64,000 nt of DNA from an uncultured Bacteroidales bacterium (GTDB taxonomy: Bacteria; Bacteroidota; Bacteroidia; Bacteroidales; UBA932), in NCBI GenBank assembly GCA_944325495.1, contig CALVAD010000004.1:1-64000 (forward strand), written 5' to 3'. Shown here in pieces: positions 8,158 through 16,290 of this stretch; position 1 is the first letter of the stretch, and each line of letters starts with the position of its first letter. The position numbers and the translations under genes were made by a program. Below the pieces are notes generated by a model. That model did not search any database. It had not been told where the DNA came from and worked only from the letters and a program-made list of their open reading frames with translations.

Positions 8158-9852
8158 ATGAGAAAATTTCTGCCCCTGCTCATGGCATTCTCGCTGCTCG
8201 CCGAGAGCCGCACGGACGCATGCACGAACGTGATCATAACGCCCGGAGCAAGCGCCGACGGTTCGAGCATGGTCTCCTACGCCGCCGATTCACACACGCT
8301 CTACGGCGAACTTTACTTCACGCCGGCCGGCAGATTCCGCCCCGGCACCATGCTGGACATACGCGAATGGGACACCCAGCGTCCTCTCGGCAGCATAGCC
8401 CAGGCCGCGTCGACATATCAGACCGTCGGCAACATGAACGAGCACCAGCTCATAATAGCCGAAACCACCTGGGGCGGACGCGAGGAGCTTTCCGACCCCG
8501 ACGGCATCATGGACTACGGCTCGTTGATATATGTAACCCTGCAGCGCGCGAAAACCGCCCGTGAAGCCATAGAGACCATCGTCAGTCTTGCGAACACCTA
8601 CGGATATCCTTCAAGCGGCGAGACCTTCTCGATAGCCGACACCGAAGAGGCCTGGATAATGGACCTCGTCGGAAAGGGAGAGGACGACAAGGGCATAGTC
8701 TGGGTGGCCCGCAGGATTCCCGACGGATACATCTGCGCCCACGCCAACCAGGCCCGCATCACCACCTTCCCTCTCGATGACCCCGGGAACTGCCTGTATG
8801 CGCCGGACGTGATCAGTTTCGCGCGTGAAAAGGGATGGTTCGACGGAGAGGACGCCGAATTCAGTTTCCGCGACGCCTACAACCCCCTCAATTTCGGGGG
8901 AGCCCGCGGCTGCGAGGCGCGCGCGTGGAGCGCTTTCAACATACTCTGCGACGGGACCTTCACCTACGAGGAGAACGACCGGGAGATCTCCAGACCGGCG
9001 GACGACTGGCTGGAGTTCGCGATGGGCTATGACCTCGACGGGGAGATGCCCCTGTTCGTGAAGCCCTCCCGCAAGATCACGATGAAGGACGTGGCCGACG
9101 TGATGCGCGACCATTTCGAGGGCACTCCCATGGACATGACCCGCGACATCGGAGCCGGCGGGAACGGCCTCCCCTACCGCTGGAGACCCATGGACTTCGA
9201 ATGGGAGGGAAGCACATACACCAACGAGCGCGCGATAGCCACCCAGCAGACCGGATTCTGGTTCGTGGCCCAGTCGCGCGGCAGCCTGCCCGACGAGGTG
9301 GGCGCCCTTCTGTGGTTCGGCTGCGACGACGCCGCGACCTCATACCTGACCCCGATATATGTGAGCACGGCCGAAGTGCCCGAATGCCTGCGCGTCGGCA
9401 ACGGGGACATGCTCCACTACAGCCCGACCTCCCAGTTCTGGATGTGCAACCGCGTGGCGAACGCCTGCTACAAGATGTACGACCAGATGGCCCCCGTGGC
9501 AAGAAAGGCTGCCGACGACTTCGAACTCCGGCAGATGAACGAAGCCGTGCCGCAGGTCGACGCCCGGGCAGCCGCTCTGATAGCGAAGGGAAAGGTGAGC
9601 AAGGCCAGGAAGCTGCTCACCGAATACACGGTGGAGACCGCGCAGAACCAGTTCCTCGCATGGACCGCGCTCGAGGAGCTGCTGCTCGTCAAATTCATCG
9701 ACGGCAATGTGAAGGCGCAGGCGGAAGACGGCTCCTTCCTGCATTCCGAATATTCGGAGGGCATACCGGAAGGGCTCACCCAGCCCGGCTACACGGACAT
9801 CTGGAAAGAAGCCGTGGTCAAGGACAACGGAGAAATACTGAAAGTCAGATAA
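8158..9852 (+). CDS. C69-family dipeptidase, exported
   Basis: A 564-residue N-terminal-nucleophile dipeptidase (peptidase family C69/U34, PepD-like). The signal region MRKFLPLLMAFSLLAESRTDA ends right before Cys22 in DACTNV; in this family the Cys becomes the catalytic N-terminus after processing. ADGSSMVSYAADSHTLYGEL (part of 32-52), NEHQLIIAETTWGGREEL and the strand-rich core around DYGSLIYVTLQRAKTAREAI (112-131) are typical of the Ntn fold. It probably acts in the periplasm on dipeptides, complementing the S9 and S46 peptidases in this window. It begins 44 bases from a divergent gene and is followed 2 bases later by the sulfatase start. Confidence 0.93.
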   Translation: MRKFLPLLMAFSLLAESRTDACTNVIITPGASADGSSMVSYAADSHTLYGELYFTPAGRFRPGTMLDIREWDTQRPLGSIAQAASTYQTVGNMNEHQLIIAETTWGGREELSDPDGIMDYGSLIYVTLQRAKTAREAIETIVSLANTYGYPSSGETFSIADTEEAWIMDLVGKGEDDKGIVWVARRIPDGYICAHANQARITTFPLDDPGNCLYAPDVISFAREKGWFDGEDAEFSFRDAYNPLNFGGARGCEARAWSAFNILCDGTFTYEENDREISRPADDWLEFAMGYDLDGEMPLFVKPSRKITMKDVADVMRDHFEGTPMDMTRDIGAGGNGLPYRWRPMDFEWEGSTYTNERAIATQQTGFWFVAQSRGSLPDEVGALLWFGCDDAATSYLTPIYVSTAEVPECLRVGNGDMLHYSPTSQFWMCNRVANACYKMYDQMAPVARKAADDFELRQMNEAVPQVDARAAALIAKGKVSKARKLLTEYTVETAQNQFLAWTALEELLLVKFIDGNVKAQAEDGSFLHSEYSEGIPEGLTQPGYTDIWKEAVVKDNGEILKVR

Positions 9853-9854
9853 AT

Positions 9855-11300
9855 ATGAAAAGATTCATGAAACTCGGGGCCCTGGCGGCGGCCGGCTCCG
9901 CTCTGGCGGGCTGCGCCCAGAACCAGGAGGCCGTCCGGCCCAATGTCGTGTTCATCCTCGCCGACGACCTCGGCTGGGGAGACCTCAGCTGCTACGGGCA
10001 GACGAAGTTCGAAACACCCAACATCGACGCGCTCGCCCAGCGCGGAATGCTGTTCACCCAGTGCTATTCAGGCACGACGGTCAGCGCCCCCTCACGCTCC
10101 TGCCTGCTCACCGGCACGCACAGCGGACACACCTACATCCGCGGAAACCTGCGCATGCCGCCCGAAGGGCAGTTCCCGCTGCCTGAAGGAGCTGAAACCA
10201 TCTTCCACGATTTCCGCAATGCGGGCTACGCGACGGGCGCCTTCGGCAAATGGGGCCTCGGCCCCGTAGGCTCAACGGGTGATCCCAATGTGCAGGGGGT
10301 GGACAAGTTCTTCGGCTACAACTGCCAGACGCTCGCTCACAGCTACTATCCCGACCACCTCTGGGACAACGGGACCAAGGTGGTGCTTGAAGACAATGTC
10401 GACGAAATACCCTACGGTGAAGGAACCTACTCGGCCGACCTTATCCACAACGAAGCCCTGAAGTTCATGGAAGACGCGGTGCAGGAAGGGAAGCCGTTTT
10501 TCATGTGGTATCCCACCACCATACCCCACGCGGAGCTGATAGTGCCGCAGGACAGCATAATCGCGAAATTCAAGGGCAAGTTCCCCGAGACGCCGTACGA
10601 CGGCGAAGACCTCGGCGACCCGAGATTCCGCATCGGCGGCTACTGCTCGCAGGAATACCCGCACGCGACCTTCGCCGCCATGGTCACGAGGCTTGACCAC
10701 CATGTAGGAGAGATTGTCCGGAAACTCAAGGAGCTCGGCGTCTACGACAACACCATCGTCATCTTCTCCAGCGACAACGGTCCTCACCAGGAAGGCGGAG
10801 CCGATCCCGATTTCTTCGACAGCAACGGACCCTGGAAAGGCTACAAGAGGGATCTTTACGAGGGCGGCATACGCGTGCCCATGATAGTCCAGTGGCCGGG
10901 ACATGTCGCCGAGGGCGCACAGACCGACTTCATGTGTTCGTTCTGGGACATGATGCCTACTTTCCGCACCATACTGGACCCTGACTCCGAAACCGACGGA
11001 CTCGACGGCATCAGCCTGCTGCCCCTGCTCGAAGGCCGCGACGGGCAGGAAGAGCACGAATACCTCTATTTCGAATTCGCCGAGAGAATGAGCCAGGCGG
11101 CGAGAAAGGGCCCCTGGAAACTCATCAGGCTCGACATAGAGGGCGACAACGACCGCTATGAACTCTACAACATCGATAGCGATCCCGGCGAGAAGCACGA
11201 TCTCGCCGCGGAAAATCCGGAGAAGGTCGAGGAGCTCAAGGCCATAATGGCCGAGGCCCACGTGCCCAACAGCAACTTCCCCCTGTTCGATGGAGAATAA
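9855..11300 (+). CDS. Sulfatase, S-type, lipoprotein
   Basis: A 481-residue type I sulfatase of the alkaline-phosphatase fold that hydrolyses sulfate esters, most likely on host or dietary glycans. The start at 9855 gives a lipoprotein signal (MKRFMKLGALAAAGSALAGC, lipobox LAGC, lipidated Cys20). The metal site is seen in FILADDLGWGDLSCYG, and the active-site motif is Ser77-Ala-Pro-Ser-Arg, the Ser to be converted to formylglycine. KWGLGPVGSTGDP, SSDNGPH and the C-terminal domain (about 380-481) are also typical. A longer frame reaches back into the dipeptidase gene but lacks a signal, so it was not used. Its stop overlaps the maturase start by 11 bases, which ties the two together. The substrate cannot be assigned. 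Confidence 0.95.
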   Translation: MKRFMKLGALAAAGSALAGCAQNQEAVRPNVVFILADDLGWGDLSCYGQTKFETPNIDALAQRGMLFTQCYSGTTVSAPSRSCLLTGTHSGHTYIRGNLRMPPEGQFPLPEGAETIFHDFRNAGYATGAFGKWGLGPVGSTGDPNVQGVDKFFGYNCQTLAHSYYPDHLWDNGTKVVLEDNVDEIPYGEGTYSADLIHNEALKFMEDAVQEGKPFFMWYPTTIPHAELIVPQDSIIAKFKGKFPETPYDGEDLGDPRFRIGGYCSQEYPHATFAAMVTRLDHHVGEIVRKLKELGVYDNTIVIFSSDNGPHQEGGADPDFFDSNGPWKGYKRDLYEGGIRVPMIVQWPGHVAEGAQTDFMCSFWDMMPTFRTILDPDSETDGLDGISLLPLLEGRDGQEEHEYLYFEFAERMSQAARKGPWKLIRLDIEGDNDRYELYNIDSDPGEKHDLAAENPEKVEELKAIMAEAHVPNSNFPLFDGE

Positions 11301-12471
11301 GCTGAAGGATCTGTTCACTCTCGGGGACGCAGTCAGAAGACTGGGTCCCCGAACCTTTACAACCCTGATCAAGCCCGGAGGTTCGGCCTGCAACCTCAAC
11401 TGCCGCTACTGCTACTACCTGGACAAGGCGGACCTGTACGGAGGACGGGAGCCGGTAATGGACCCGGCCCTGCTGGAACTCTACATCCGGCAGTACCTGG
11501 AAGCCTGCGAAAGCGACACCGTAGATTTCTGCTGGCACGGAGGAGAGCCTCTGATGCTGGGGCTCGACTATTTCAGGAAGGCGCTGAAACTTCAGTCCAG
11601 ATACGCGGGCGGGAAGCGCATACGCAACTCCCTTCAGACAAACGGGACGCTTATTGACGAGAACTGGTGCAGCTTCTTCGCCGACAACGGCTTCCTCGTC
11701 GGGCTGTCCATAGACGGACCGCAGGACATACACGACGCGAACCGTGTCAACAAGGGAGGCAGGCCCACTTTCAGGAAGGTGTTCTCCGTGACCGAAATGC
11801 TGCGCCGGCGCCACGTGGAATTCAACACCCTGAGCGTCGTCAGCAGCCTGAGCGAAGGACGCGGCGCCGAGATCTACCGCTTCCTGCGCGACAGCTGCGG
11901 CTCGCGTTTCATGCAGTTCCTGCCGGCCGAAGACTGGCTGCCCGACGGGACCAAGGCTCCGTGGTCGGTGTCCGCCGGAGGCTACGGGAGGTTCCTGTGC
12001 GACATTTTCGACGAATGGGTGCGGCGGGACATCGGCCGCCGCTATGTGCAGATCTTCGACGTGACCCTGTCGCTGCTTTGCGGCCTTCCGTCCGGAATAT
12101 GCACCATGGCGGAGACCTGCGGCGAAGGCCTGGCCGTGGAACACAACGGCGACGTCTACCCCTGCGATCATTTCGTGACGCCGGAGCACCTGCTCGGCAA
12201 CATCAGGGAGCATTCACTCGCGGAGCTGTTCGACGGGGAGAAGAGGCAGCGTTTCGCGCTCGCCAAACGCAACGGACTCGACCCCTCATGCCTCGCCTGC
12301 GAATTCTTCAGCCTGTGCCACGGAGGATGCCCGGGCCACCGGGAGAACGGGAAGAACGCGCTCTGCGCCGGGCTGCAGATGTTCTTCCGCCACAGCATGC
12401 CGGCCATGAAGCGCATGAAGGAGCTGCTCTCGCAGAACCGCGCCCCGGCGGAAATCATGGACGAACTATAG
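11290..12471 (+). CDS. Anaerobic sulfatase-maturating enzyme (radical SAM)
   Basis: anSME oxidises the active-site Ser or Cys of sulfatases to formylglycine in the cytoplasm, without oxygen. The 393-residue protein shows the radical-SAM cluster Cys34-x3-Cys38-x2-Cys41 in CNLNCRYCYYLDK, then WHGGEP and LQTNGTL, and the SPASM cysteines for two auxiliary clusters (CTMAETCGEGLAVEHNGD, YPCDHF, CLACEFFSLCHGGCPGHR). It starts within the last codons of the sulfatase (11-base overlap), so production of enzyme and substrate is coupled. The sulfatase has Ser rather than Cys at the modified position, consistent with this oxygen-independent route. Confidence 0.96.
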   Translation: MENKLKDLFTLGDAVRRLGPRTFTTLIKPGGSACNLNCRYCYYLDKADLYGGREPVMDPALLELYIRQYLEACESDTVDFCWHGGEPLMLGLDYFRKALKLQSRYAGGKRIRNSLQTNGTLIDENWCSFFADNGFLVGLSIDGPQDIHDANRVNKGGRPTFRKVFSVTEMLRRRHVEFNTLSVVSSLSEGRGAEIYRFLRDSCGSRFMQFLPAEDWLPDGTKAPWSVSAGGYGRFLCDIFDEWVRRDIGRRYVQIFDVTLSLLCGLPSGICTMAETCGEGLAVEHNGDVYPCDHFVTPEHLLGNIREHSLAELFDGEKRQRFALAKRNGLDPSCLACEFFSLCHGGCPGHRENGKNALCAGLQMFFRHSMPAMKRMKELLSQNRAPAEIMDEL

Positions 12472-12513
12472 ATTTTTTATAGTAAATTCGCGACAGAATT
12501 GTCAGTCTGTCAC

Positions 12514-13656
12514 ATGAAAAGATTCTCATTAGTTTTAATGTTGCTGCTGGCCGTGACCGTCTCCGGCCGCTCGCAGAACAACAAGGAAATCAAGGCGGCT
12601 TCAGGAAGCACCTACGCCGAGAAACAAGGTTCCTACACCCCTTCGTTCAGGAATGACGGCAGCCGGAAGGCCGTACGCAACGTCATACTGCTTATCGGCG
12701 ACGGCATGGGCATCGGAGCCGTCAACGCCGCGATGTACGCCAACGGAGGAGAGCTAACGATGACCAACCTGAAGACCATGGGCTATGTGAAAACCCAGGC
12801 CTCCGACGACTTCACCACGGACTCCGCCGCCTCTGGAACGGCGTATGCCACCGGACGGAAGACAAAGAAAGGCTTCCTGGGAGTGGACACAAGCGCGACG
12901 GCAGTCAGGAATCTTCCGGAGAAGCTCGCACCTCTCGGGTACGCCTGCGGCGTGGTTTCCACCGACGAACTGAACGGAGCCACTCCGGCATCCTTCTTCG
13001 CCCACCAGCGGTCCCGCGAGGCTACGCCGGAAATCTGGGCAGACCTTGCGGAAAGCAGCCTTTCATTCGCGTCGGCAGGTTCGCGGAAGACTTTCATGAA
13101 CCTCTCCGCCATCACGCGGGACGACATCGCCGAAGCGTTCGAAGTGGTGTATTCGCCCGAAGATGAGAGAGTCACCGGAAGCGAACGGCTGCTGTATCTC
13201 CCGGAAAGCGTCAGCTACGACGAGCGCGGAGACTATCTGCCCGCAACCACGGAGATGGCGATGGAATACCTTTCCGAGCGCGGAGACAAGGGCTTCTTCC
13301 TGATGGTGGAAGGTGCGCGCATCGACAAGGAGGAGCACGCCAACAACTTCGGCGGCATGGTCAGGGAGACCCTCGATTTCGACAAGGCCGTCGAAGCCGC
13401 AATCCGCTTTGCCGAGCGGGACGGACACACTCTGGTGATAATCAGCGCCGACCACGAGACCGGAGCTGTGACCCTCGGCAACTGCAACCCGGACGACGGC
13501 TACGCCTCCGGGACGTTCGCCTCCAGAGGACATTCTCCCGTCATGGTGCCGCTCTTCGCCTACGGCCCGCGCTCACGCGAATTCTCCGGTACGCAGGAAA
13601 ACAGCGAGGTGAGTGACAAGATTTTCATGATTCTCACCGGGAAGGCGGCGGAATAG
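12514..13656 (+). CDS. Alkaline phosphatase, exported
   Basis: A 380-residue phosphomonoesterase of the PhoA fold. MKRFSLVLMLLLAVTVSGRSQ is a signal peptide. NVILLIGDGMGIGAVNA holds the first metal Asp, DFTTDSAASGTAYATG holds the nucleophile Ser104, DTSATAVRNLPEKL follows, MVEGARIDKEEHANN and SADHETGA hold the remaining metal ligands. The start at 12514 is preferred; a TTG 15 bases earlier is in frame but unlikely. TAAATTCG at 12483-12490 is a near match to the -7 box, and GACAGA/TCTGTC (12492-12497 and 12506-12511) is a small inverted repeat between it and the start, a possible operator. The stop overlaps the promoter of tRNA-Ser. Confidence 0.93.
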   Translation: MKRFSLVLMLLLAVTVSGRSQNNKEIKAASGSTYAEKQGSYTPSFRNDGSRKAVRNVILLIGDGMGIGAVNAAMYANGGELTMTNLKTMGYVKTQASDDFTTDSAASGTAYATGRKTKKGFLGVDTSATAVRNLPEKLAPLGYACGVVSTDELNGATPASFFAHQRSREATPEIWADLAESSLSFASAGSRKTFMNLSAITRDDIAEAFEVVYSPEDERVTGSERLLYLPESVSYDERGDYLPATTEMAMEYLSERGDKGFFLMVEGARIDKEEHANNFGGMVRETLDFDKAVEAAIRFAERDGHTLVIISADHETGAVTLGNCNPDDGYASGTFASRGHSPVMVPLFAYGPRSREFSGTQENSEVSDKIFMILTGKAAE

Positions 13657-13657
13657 T

Positions 13658-13688
13658 GTTGCAAAACCAAGTTTTTGTTGTAACTTTG
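13658..13688 (+). promoter_or_regulatory. Promoter of tRNA-Ser
   Basis: GTTG (13658-13661), 19 bases, then TAACTTTG (13681-13688): a Bacteroidota-type promoter overlapping the region just after the phosphatase stop. The tRNA starts 31 bases downstream. Confidence 0.75.
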
Positions 13689-13719
13689 CCTTCCCGTTTG
13701 GGACCGGAAGGGAAGGATT

Positions 13720-13808
13720 GGAGAGGTGGGTGAGTGGCTGAAACCACCGGTTTGCTAAACCGGCGTACGGGTTATACCGTACCACGAGTTCGAATCTCGT
13801 CCTCTCCG
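13720..13808 (+). tRNA. tRNA-Ser (anticodon GCT)
   Basis: Acceptor GGAGAGG pairs with CCTCTCC; anticodon stem ACCGG/CCGGC-type pairing surrounds loop TTTGCTAAA with anticodon GCT; a long variable arm (GTACGG/CCGTAC) marks a class II tRNA; the T arm is ACGAG-TTCGAAT-CTCGT. The discriminator is G and CCA is not encoded. Confidence 0.96.
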
Positions 13809-13824
13809 CAATGAGAGTCAGAAA

Positions 13825-13857
13825 CCTCGCAGGAAATACTGCGGGGCTTTTTGTTTT
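13825..13857 (+). terminator. Rho-independent terminator after tRNA-Ser
   Basis: CCTCGCAG (13825-13832) pairs with CTGCGGGG (13839-13846), one G-T pair, followed by CTTTTTGTTTT. It ends the tRNA-Ser transcript just before the promoter of the EF-G-like gene. Confidence 0.88.
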
Positions 13858-13879
13858 GCCCATAATTTTATTAGATTTG
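13850..13879 (+). promoter_or_regulatory. Promoter of the EF-G-like gene
   Basis: TTTG (13850-13853), 18 bases, then TAGATTTG (13872-13879). The upstream box lies in the T tail of the tRNA-Ser terminator. The start codon is 58 bases downstream. Confidence 0.6.
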
Positions 13880-13936
13880 TACGATGCGCTTGAAATACAG
13901 GCAGAGAAAAATATAAAACAATAACCAATCGAAAAA

Positions 13937-16054
13937 ATGAAAGAGTACTCAACCAAAGAAATCCGCAACGTGGTCCTTCTCGGAGCTACAAAGTCCGGCA
14001 AGACCACGTTGTCTGAAGCCATGCTCTACGAGGGCAAGGTCATCGACAGACGAGGCAGCGTCGAAGAGAAGAACACGGTTTCGGACAACTCCGAACTCGA
14101 GAAGCTCAACCAGCGCTCCATCTACGCATCTCCTCTGTATGCCGAGTTCCTCGGAGCAAAAGTCAATGTCATCGACGCTCCCGGCTCCGACGATTTCATC
14201 GGAGGAACCTATTCAGCCTTCAAGGTATGCGAGAGCGGCGTGCTCGTGATAAACGCCCAGCAGGGCTTCGAGGTCGGCACGGAGAACGTGCTACGTCTCG
14301 CCGAGAGCAGGAACTTCCCCCTCGTGATAGCCGTGAACCAGCTCGACTCCGAAAAGGCCGACTGGGAGGCCGTGCAGGCTTCGATCAAGGAGGCCGTGGG
14401 GCAGAAGGCGGTATATGTGCAGTTCCCCGTGAACCCCGGCCCATCGTTCGACGGTTTCGTGGACGTGCTCATGATGAAATACTATCATTTCAAGGACGCC
14501 AACGGAACGAGGGAGGACCTCGAGATCCCCGCGGAACTGCGCGACCAGGCCGAGGAGCTCCGCCAGCAGCTCATCGAGAAGGCGGCCGAATATGACGACA
14601 CCCTGATGGAGAAGTTCTTCGAGTCCGGAGAACTCACCGAGGACGAAATCCGCAAGGGACTCAACCTCGGAATCATCGCCGGAGAGGCATATCCCGTGTT
14701 CTGCGTGAGCGCGAAGAAGGACATAGGAACCAAGCGCCTGCTCGAATTCACCAAGAACGTGGTTCCCGCACCTGGCTGCGACCCCGCAGGCCCCGCATCC
14801 CTGTTCATCTACAAGAACGACGTGGAGCCCCATCTCGGAGAAGTTTCGTTCTTCAAGGTCATGAGCGGAACCATCACCGCGGGAATGGACCTCGAAGACC
14901 CTGTCACAGGCAACAAGGAGCGCCTGTCGGCCATCTACGCCGTGGCCGGTCTCAAGAAAGAGCCTGTGAGCGCCCTGCATGCCGGAGACCTCGGATGCAC
15001 CGTGAAACTCAAGAACGGAAAGTGCAACACCACGCTGTCGCTGCCCGGCTCCGACCTGAAATGGGACAAGATCGAGTTCCCCGCACCCAAGTACCGCTGC
15101 GCCATCAAGGCCAAGGTCCAGCAGGACGAGCAGAAGCTCGGTGACGCGCTCAAGAAGATTTCTTCGGAGGACCCTACGGTCGTGGTAGAATATTCCAAGG
15201 AACTGCGCCAGACCATCCTGAGCGGAAACGGAGAGCAGCACATCAACATAGTGAAATGGCAGCTCAACAATGAATACAAGCTCGACGTCGAGCTCTTCGC
15301 CCCGAAGATACCCTATCGCGAGACCATCACCAAGATGGCCACCGCCACCTATCGCCACAAGAAGCAGTCGGGAGGTGCCGGCCAGTTCGGCGAGGTGACC
15401 ATGCTCATCTGCCCTTACGAGGAAGGAGTGGAAGCGCCCAGGAACTTCAAGATCAACGGAAAGGACCAGGTGATGAACATAAAGACCCAGGAGTCCTACG
15501 ATCTCGAATGGGGCGGCAAGCTGGAGTTCTACAACTGCGTGGTCGGAGGCGCCATCGACGCCCGCTTCATGCCCGCGATTCTCAAGGGCATCAACGAGAA
15601 GATGACCGAAGGCCCCCTCACCGGCTCATACGCCCGCGACATCCGTGTCTATGTGTATGACGGAAAGATGCACCCGGTGGATTCCAACGAAATCTCCTTC
15701 GTGCTTGCGGCACGAAACGCCTTCAAGGAGGCCTTCCGCAACGCCGGCCCCAAGATCATGGAGCCTATCTACAATGTCGAAGTCATGACGCCCGCGGAAT
15801 ACCAGGGAGCCGTGATGTCCGACCTCCAGAACCGCCGCGGAATTCTCGGCGACATGGGAGCTGACAAGGGATTCTCCATCCTCAAGGCCCGCGTTCCCCT
15901 AGCGGAACTCTACCGCTACTCCACGGCCCTGAGCTCGCTGACCTCCGGCTCGGCTACCTTCTCCATGGAATTCGCCGACTACCAGCCGGTGCCCGGCGAC
16001 GTGCAGAACAAGCTGCTCGAGGAATACGCCGCGGCCGAGGCTGCCGAAGCATAG
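13937..16054 (+). CDS. EF-G paralogue (EF-G2 type), GTPase motifs altered
   Basis: A 705-residue ribosomal translocase paralogue with all five EF-G domains. The P-loop is GATKSGKT (16-23), but the switch I sequence of canonical EF-G (Arg-Gly-Ile-Thr region) is gone. The G3 box reads DAPGSDDF (80-87), so the catalytic His of DTPGH is Ser84, and G4 is NQLD (134-137) in place of NKxD. Domain IV shows KKQSGGAGQFGEV and the C-terminus ends in an acidic-Ala tail. Bacteroides EF-G2, needed under starvation and in the gut, is reported to work without GTP hydrolysis; the residues here agree with that. Canonical fusA is not in the window. A strong terminator follows. Confidence 0.92.
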   Translation: MKEYSTKEIRNVVLLGATKSGKTTLSEAMLYEGKVIDRRGSVEEKNTVSDNSELEKLNQRSIYASPLYAEFLGAKVNVIDAPGSDDFIGGTYSAFKVCESGVLVINAQQGFEVGTENVLRLAESRNFPLVIAVNQLDSEKADWEAVQASIKEAVGQKAVYVQFPVNPGPSFDGFVDVLMMKYYHFKDANGTREDLEIPAELRDQAEELRQQLIEKAAEYDDTLMEKFFESGELTEDEIRKGLNLGIIAGEAYPVFCVSAKKDIGTKRLLEFTKNVVPAPGCDPAGPASLFIYKNDVEPHLGEVSFFKVMSGTITAGMDLEDPVTGNKERLSAIYAVAGLKKEPVSALHAGDLGCTVKLKNGKCNTTLSLPGSDLKWDKIEFPAPKYRCAIKAKVQQDEQKLGDALKKISSEDPTVVVEYSKELRQTILSGNGEQHINIVKWQLNNEYKLDVELFAPKIPYRETITKMATATYRHKKQSGGAGQFGEVTMLICPYEEGVEAPRNFKINGKDQVMNIKTQESYDLEWGGKLEFYNCVVGGAIDARFMPAILKGINEKMTEGPLTGSYARDIRVYVYDGKMHPVDSNEISFVLAARNAFKEAFRNAGPKIMEPIYNVEVMTPAEYQGAVMSDLQNRRGILGDMGADKGFSILKARVPLAELYRYSTALSSLTSGSATFSMEFADYQPVPGDVQNKLLEEYAAAEAAEA

Positions 16055-16080
16055 CGGAGTCTTCAATTCATCGCCTTCTA

Positions 16081-16118
16081 CAGAACCGGCCGCCGAAAGC
16101 GCCGGTTCTGTTTTTTTT
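16081..16118 (+). terminator. Rho-independent terminator after EF-G-like gene
   Basis: CAGAACCGGC (16081-16090) and GCCGGTTCTG (16101-16110) form a perfect 10-base stem with a 10-base loop, followed by eight T. Confidence 0.95.
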
Positions 16119-16175
16119 CGCGCCCTGTTGGAAAAATTCCCTATGTTGGCGCGAACGCGCCACATATACGGCTGC

Positions 16176-16228
16176 GCCTCGGCAATCGCAAGCAAGCTTG
16201 CATTGCTCTCGGCTTCTGCGTATATTTG
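16176..16228 (+). promoter_or_regulatory. Promoter with palindrome at -33, before lipoprotein gene
   Basis: TATATTTG (16221-16228) is a full -7 box. About 20 bases upstream lies CTTG within the perfect palindrome GCAAGCTTGC (16192-16201), which extends on both sides by GCAA/TTGC with one unpaired base. A palindrome on the -33 position suggests control by a dimeric regulator, or a mobile promoter-bearing repeat. The gene starts 63 bases downstream. Confidence 0.55.
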
Positions 16229-16290
16229 CCGGGTGCGTCATTTTACGGTGTGACGCTGACATAAGGCAACAGTTTATAAATCAAACTACA

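Noticed and set aside
9201..9854. Extension of the sulfatase frame upstream into the dipeptidase gene
   Set aside because: It lies inside a well-supported gene in another frame and would hide the lipoprotein signal peptide that begins at 9855.
12499..12513. TTG start for the alkaline phosphatase
   Set aside because: The ATG at 12514 gives a regular signal peptide directly; the five extra residues add nothing.
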